Source: a virus. Taken from it: DNA of 64,000 bases. Numbering within the stretch: position 1 is the first letter of the stretch; every line of letters starts with the position of its first letter. The translations under genes and the position numbers were made by a program. Where the stretch lies: positions 1-64,000 of the IMG/VR virus record IMGVR_UViG_3300042907_001193; one strand, given 5' to 3'. The notes under the pieces were generated by a model. The model ran no database searches. It worked only from the letters and a program-made list of their open reading frames with translations, and had not been told where the DNA came from. This document shows, piece by piece, positions 59,877 through 64,000 of the stretch.

Positions 59877-59928
59877 ATCTATTTCTCCTTTTGATTTTAT
59901 ACGCTAGCTGTTGTCCGCCACTAACATA

Positions 59929-59972
59929 CTGGGGAAAACCGACACCACTAATAGTCTGGGGAAAACCCACAC
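59929..59972. repeat. Pair of 17-bp direct repeats upstream of the MerR-type gene
   Basis: CTGGGGAAAACCGACAC (59929-59945) and CTGGGGAAAACCCACAC (59956-59972) differ at one base and start 27 bp apart. Candidate binding sites in the only non-coding stretch here. Confidence 0.6.
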
Positions 59973-59975
59973 TCC

Positions 59976-62210
59976 TTAGGTTATGTGCAGATGGCTTGGA
60001 GCATTGTTTAAAGCTTTAGATTTAATAAAGCCAAACAACTGCTGCATTTGCCTTACTGTATAATCTTTCCACGCTTCCCAGCTGGCTGGTATCTCATGGT
60101 CAGACTTACTGAAATGTTTTAAATACTGCAGCACAATTTTGTCACAGCTATGGGTTACCTTTCGAGGTTGTAACCCTTCGGGAATGTTTGTGACTTTTAT
60201 CAAATTAGAGGTATCACTTTTACACTGGTTTGCTGCGAAGCTAGTTACAAAGAATCCAGTGTCATCTTGGGTCAATGCAGTGACAAACCGCTGAATTCTG
60301 CGAGGCCATTTATGTACCCATCCACGAGGTTGCCCACATCTTATTTCAAACCTATGGTACAGTTCTTGTAAGAATAAACTGCAAGTGGGATGGTCTACCC
60401 ATATACCATAAGCTGGGAAACCTACAGCAGGGGCTGTGACCTGTGCGCACATTGCTATAGCAAATGCCCATATTATTTCTAACTCGGGACTCTCGTCACT
60501 GATTGCAAGAATCACATCATCTCGCAACCGGCAAAGCAATTGCTTAGGTCCGGGAGCATCTTCTGGAAATGTAAATTCCGGATTTGAAGAAAACTCACCA
60601 CGACACAGCCTGGAGTTACGGAATTGAAAGCCACTGCCATCCCAACCGATAGACTGCAGCCCATTGACAACCTCGGGTAATTCAATCTGACAAGCTGCTG
60701 TGAATGGGTTAAACTTCTCCAGCCATCGATTACCCCATATGTTACAGAAGCAGTCGGATTGCAAAACTATACCATGGCTCAATCCGAATTCGGTTATCCA
60801 AGCTAGGTTAGCTTTTTCAACCGGCACTCTAAATGGATACTTGCCTTTGTTGGTTTGCAGATACCCGACGTATTCCTTAGATGCATCTGGGCGAATCACT
60901 ATCTTGTCTACACGCACAATGCCTGAAAACCTTACATTCCCCGCATCGTCATACCACTTGTTATTCTTCTCCACCATTACCATATAGGTGGTTCCACCTA
61001 CTGTTGGTAACTTCTGGTTAATTGGAACTCGTATTCTTCTCCCAACTTCTGTGAGCAAGTTTGGAGCAACATAAGAGCGAACAAGCTTAGCTACTTCCGA
61101 ACTATGCTGTTCCGCATCTTGAAGTAACTTAGTCTTGTCAGCGGGTGCGGCATATAATGCCCAATTAGAAAGAGCTCGCTCATAAGGCTTAGCCGTGCGT
61201 ACTATCTGCTGGTAGACTTCTGTTACTGGCATGTCGGACATCCAGCGATTCCAGCGAGGTCCACTAACTTCTTTAGGTTGCTGTCGCACAATCTCTGGAC
61301 CAGTAAAAGTCATAGAAGCATTTGACAGCATGGCTTGATGCAATATTGCTGCAGTAGGATGACATTCCCAGAAGATGAGTTGTCTACCTCCCAGCATGGG
61401 CCATTGCTTTTTCCTCTCCGTGATCATGAACTGTCGCCACGCTAAGATAGGCAAGGGTATCTCGCTGCTGTTGAAGTTACGCAGCTGCAGCCTAACCATG
61501 TTGGTAAGCATTGAGGTAAGTACAAGACTGTCAGACTGTATTTGCCATAGGTAGGGCAAGCCAGCAAACCCAACCTCACCGCCAGTATTGGAATTAACTA
61601 TCGTTTCAGTTCCGTTGTTAAAGCACGCTAGCGCACCTATCTGAGTAGGTGAGCGGTAATAAGGCACTACCACGGTAGGGTCTTTCTTTTTAAGTAAACG
61701 GAATCTTCCATACTTAGCGACTTGTGTTGGGGTTAAAATACCCAAGAGTTGCCCAGGACCTGCCTGATGTCGTTCTTTACTCATGGGTGAAGATATATTC
61801 CAACCCAATCGTAACAAGGCTTGATAATGCTCTCTGCCTTCGTTCTTCATGGAAAGCTGAGATTGTTTCCATAATTCTTGTAATTTTGCAGAAAATCCTA
61901 GCCCACGTAGGTATAATCGCATATTGCTCGGACTTATGGTTCGGTTTAACTGCTCGGCCAAATAGTACATAGCTTCTTCTTGAAGCATATTTAATCGTGC
62001 AGCTGCCATTGCCAAAATCGTCCCTGTGGCCTTACACTGGGAGCAATAATACCATTCTTCCAAAGTTTTGGTATCTTGATAAATGGCCCAAGCTTGTGCT
62101 TCACAGTAAGGGCACTTAGCTGAGACTGGGTAAGATGCGATTGGCTCCATCCCGATTAGTGGAGCGATGGCTGCAAATGATAACCCTGCATGAATATCTA
62201 GGAGAGACAC
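59976..62210 (-). CDS. Large zinc-ribbon protein, primase-like N-terminus
   Basis: 744 residues from GTG 62210 (SD GAAGGCGAAGGCATT); an in-frame TTG at 62252 would overlap the divergent gene. C33-P-Y-C36 and C56-S-Q-C59 form a zinc ribbon of the primase type, and VVVPYYRSPTQIGALACFNNG resembles the strand pair that precedes TOPRIM domains, but no E..DxD core is evident. The remainder is unlike anything I recognise. May be a divergent primase-like or host-takeover protein. Confidence 0.65.
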   Translation of the reverse strand: MSLLDIHAGLSFAAIAPLIGMEPIASYPVSAKCPYCEAQAWAIYQDTKTLEEWYYCSQCKATGTILAMAAARLNMLQEEAMYYLAEQLNRTISPSNMRLYLRGLGFSAKLQELWKQSQLSMKNEGREHYQALLRLGWNISSPMSKERHQAGPGQLLGILTPTQVAKYGRFRLLKKKDPTVVVPYYRSPTQIGALACFNNGTETIVNSNTGGEVGFAGLPYLWQIQSDSLVLTSMLTNMVRLQLRNFNSSEIPLPILAWRQFMITERKKQWPMLGGRQLIFWECHPTAAILHQAMLSNASMTFTGPEIVRQQPKEVSGPRWNRWMSDMPVTEVYQQIVRTAKPYERALSNWALYAAPADKTKLLQDAEQHSSEVAKLVRSYVAPNLLTEVGRRIRVPINQKLPTVGGTTYMVMVEKNNKWYDDAGNVRFSGIVRVDKIVIRPDASKEYVGYLQTNKGKYPFRVPVEKANLAWITEFGLSHGIVLQSDCFCNIWGNRWLEKFNPFTAACQIELPEVVNGLQSIGWDGSGFQFRNSRLCRGEFSSNPEFTFPEDAPGPKQLLCRLRDDVILAISDESPELEIIWAFAIAMCAQVTAPAVGFPAYGIWVDHPTCSLFLQELYHRFEIRCGQPRGWVHKWPRRIQRFVTALTQDDTGFFVTSFAANQCKSDTSNLIKVTNIPEGLQPRKVTHSCDKIVLQYLKHFSKSDHEIPASWEAWKDYTVRQMQQLFGFIKSKALNNAPSHLHIT
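60573..60585. repeat. AAATTCCGGATTT palindrome variant, copy 8
   Basis: Recurring palindrome inside the large zinc-ribbon gene. Confidence 0.35.
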
Positions 62211-62211
62211 A

Positions 62212-63390
62212 ATGCCTTCGCCTTCTATAGTTTTAGATCCTGCAAGTGACAAAAATAAAACCGAGCTGGTTAAGATTGCTCAGCGTTATGATTTCCCGCA
62301 ATTCGTGAAGGATGCCGATCTGGAAACCACAATGGCTCCAGCAACTATCGCAGTCACCGCTTATGCCGATCCTATCCATAAGAAGTACGCATGTCATTCT
62401 GCCGCTGCTACTTGGCTGTCTGCAGCGTACTTCCATGAAAAGTCAGCTGAGTACCATCCTAACGACCAAAACAAAATTTGTGAACGCTTTAAAAGGTTTT
62501 CTGATTATTTTGGTATTCGCCCAGCTTACGATGCAATAGTCAAGCGTGCCACCGATTTAAAGGGCAGCGATCAACTTCCAGACAGCAGCTATGCTTATGT
62601 ATGGCAAAGCAAGGATGGAGTTAAGGAACGCTATTACCCCATGACCAATTCTTTGCAAGTCAAAACTGCAGCTGAGTGGTTGCAGTCAAACTGTGACCGA
62701 ATACCATTTATTGATCGTAATAAAATTGCCGATAAGATTCTAGAGAAAGCTGCTCGCTATGGTGCAAACATGGGCGAAGCTATTACCGACTTCATCGAGA
62801 AGCAAGCAGGGCGAGGTATACCCGATCCTCTAGAAGTATGTAGCATGCTAGAGAACAGAGCCAAGCTTGCGAACAAGCACGAACAGCGTGAGGCGATTAC
62901 AAAGCTTGCTGCAGCTGTTAGGACTACTCCTCGCACTGCATTGCAACCTAGAGAGCTAATCAAGTTGGCTGCGATAGTCGATCTGATTGACCATAACATT
63001 GGGCTTAAGGGCAAGTACACGGAACTAATCCCAAGGGCTGAAGATGTCCTTTTCAAAGTCAGTTACACGAAAGCTGCTGCAGATATCACAAAGCTGTGCA
63101 CACTGCAAACAGGGAACGCATACGATAAGTCACAGTTCTCCAAGCTTGCGCGTGAAGATGTAGTCAGCTTATTCGGTAACGACTTTGCTGATGAGGTATG
63201 CCGTGGGTTTGACATAGACCCCGAAAAGATTGCAGAAGTAGCACATACCCTGCCTAGGCCAGATGCGGAGCTGCTCGAACGCTTGATGAGCGAAGCTGGA
63301 CAGCATCCGCAACTTAGCAAGTCAGCAGAGTTTCGTGAGATCGATGATGCGACATTGGAAGAACTAGCCAAGGCTTATGGCCAAGGCTAG
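62212..63390 (+). CDS. Hypothetical plus-strand protein
   Basis: 392 residues, ATG 62212 with the strong SD AGGAGAGACACA. Largely helical with Ala- and Lys-rich segments; no membrane part, no nucleotide motif. Its start abuts the divergent GTG of the zinc-ribbon gene. Located between terminase and the window end, so it could be virion-associated; that is only context. Confidence 0.7.
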   Translation: MPSPSIVLDPASDKNKTELVKIAQRYDFPQFVKDADLETTMAPATIAVTAYADPIHKKYACHSAAATWLSAAYFHEKSAEYHPNDQNKICERFKRFSDYFGIRPAYDAIVKRATDLKGSDQLPDSSYAYVWQSKDGVKERYYPMTNSLQVKTAAEWLQSNCDRIPFIDRNKIADKILEKAARYGANMGEAITDFIEKQAGRGIPDPLEVCSMLENRAKLANKHEQREAITKLAAAVRTTPRTALQPRELIKLAAIVDLIDHNIGLKGKYTELIPRAEDVLFKVSYTKAAADITKLCTLQTGNAYDKSQFSKLAREDVVSLFGNDFADEVCRGFDIDPEKIAEVAHTLPRPDAELLERLMSEAGQHPQLSKSAEFREIDDATLEELAKAYGQG

Positions 63391-63402
63391 TCCTAAATAA
63401 TG

Positions 63403-63906
63403 TTACTTCTTCTTAGCTGACCTTACGATCTTAGGCATTTTTACCGGTTCTACTATCTTTTCCAAACCACCGACCACGATGGTTTGTCCAGCCCTATCTG
63501 CCTTCTCGGCAACTGACTGAAATTTTTCTTTTGCACTAGCCTCTGCTGCTGCCCACAACGCAGTAAACGCTGGGTCAATCGACTGCATCACTGAGTCTGC
63601 ACCCAGCTGAATGACAGCCCCTAACGCAGCTTGTACGCTCATCAAGTTCTGCAACCATTGCTTACCTTCTTCTTTGCCTAGCCCCATCGCATACTTCAAC
63701 AGCAAGGGCTTTAGGAACCCCGCAATTGCAAAGGGAGGGGTAGCCTTGGTATCCTCCCCTCTAGACAGACTTCCGTCCAAATGAACATCAAAATTGAAGG
63801 TATGGTTGCCGGGTGCAACTGTTTCCCCTGCATCTTTAAGCTGCTTGAGCTGCTTCTCAACTAATTTACCCAAAGCAGTTACTTCCACGATATTCAAATC
63901 ACTCAT
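63403..63906 (-). CDS. Hypothetical protein
   Basis: 167 residues, SD TAGGAGAATAATC. NHTFNFDVHLDGSLSRGEDTKATPPFA then Ala-rich helices and a basic tail (KMPKIVRSAKKK). Composition suits a structural or DNA-associated protein; convergent with the plus-strand gene. Confidence 0.65.
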   Translation of the reverse strand: MSDLNIVEVTALGKLVEKQLKQLKDAGETVAPGNHTFNFDVHLDGSLSRGEDTKATPPFAIAGFLKPLLLKYAMGLGKEEGKQWLQNLMSVQAALGAVIQLGADSVMQSIDPAFTALWAAAEASAKEKFQSVAEKADRAGQTIVVGGLEKIVEPVKMPKIVRSAKKK

Positions 63907-63908
63907 GA

Positions 63909-64000
63909 TTATTCTCCTAGTGTAAAATTAATCCAAACAATTTCCGCTGCTATAGCCTCTTTACGCCTTTTGAATGGGCCAAGGATAGGCCCACCAATAA
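63909..64000 (-). CDS. 3' end of a further minus-strand gene
   Basis: An open frame enters from the right edge and stops (TAA 63909-63911) two bases before the next ATG; visible end GPFKRRKEAIAAEIVWINF. Only about 29 codons, so no product can be named. Confidence 0.5.
   Translation of the reverse strand, partial: IGGPILGPFKRRKEAIAAEIVWINFTLGE

Overview
The window is one continuous stretch of a large tailed double-stranded DNA phage (Caudoviricetes). Genes are packed tightly, mostly with ATGA-type overlaps or gaps under 30 bases. Nearly all lie on the minus strand, and clear AAGGAG/AAAGGA Shine-Dalgarno (SD) sites precede most starts. It carries a large terminase, a probable portal protein and a near-complete replication and recombination set. 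There are no host housekeeping genes, no rRNA, no tRNA that I could see, no integrase and no CRISPR array. GC looks low (about 40% by eye). The sequence does not identify the host; several small families (DUF6745-like, DUF6915-like, a GEVTGHxHAI/QREYDP family) are ones I know from environmental bacteria and their phages.

Layout. 1-6.5 kb: a gene cut by the window edge, PhoH-like ATPase, an exported cytochrome P460-like protein, an acyl carrier protein, two tandem paralogous methyltransferases and a tubulin/FtsZ-like GTPase. 6.5-20.5 kb: four glycosyltransferase-like genes, the portal, a block of unknown genes beside it, a Holliday-junction-resolvase-like nuclease, a DEDD exonuclease and a zinc-cluster protein, ending at a strong terminator. 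20.5-39.5 kb: replication and recombination (ParB-like protein, RecA-like recombinase, an acidic-tailed candidate ssDNA-binding protein, dTMP kinase, uracil-DNA-glycosylase-like/PolA fusion, primase, DnaB helicase, UvsW-like helicase, SbcC and SbcD). 39.5-47.2 kb: small accessory and regulatory genes, including an RNA polymerase alpha-CTD-like protein, two tandem ribbon-helix-helix-like proteins and an HNH nuclease. 47.2-50.4 kb: the most unusual region, 17 consecutive overlapping genes for tiny tryptophan-rich proteins that mostly begin MIRK, headed by an Sm-like gene. 50.8-57.5 kb: conserved small genes, a C5-cytosine methyltransferase with internal repeats, and small membrane and lipoproteins. 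57.5-64 kb: terminase on the plus strand, a MerR-type regulator, a primase-like zinc-ribbon protein and unknown genes.

How it fits together. The 20-40 kb block encodes a largely self-sufficient replisome with nucleotide supply and end-processing nucleases. The glycosyltransferases, ACP and methyltransferases suggest modification of a surface or of the phage's own components. Recurrent signals not explained by the genes include a palindrome family (AAAATCYGGATTTT) scattered across the window, three copies directly upstream of start codons; a pair of near-identical operator-like palindromes at 42.7 and 43.4 kb; and several terminator-type hairpins. The 17-gene Trp-rich array (about 119 Trp in about 1,055 residues by hand count) is the best candidate for an undescribed system.
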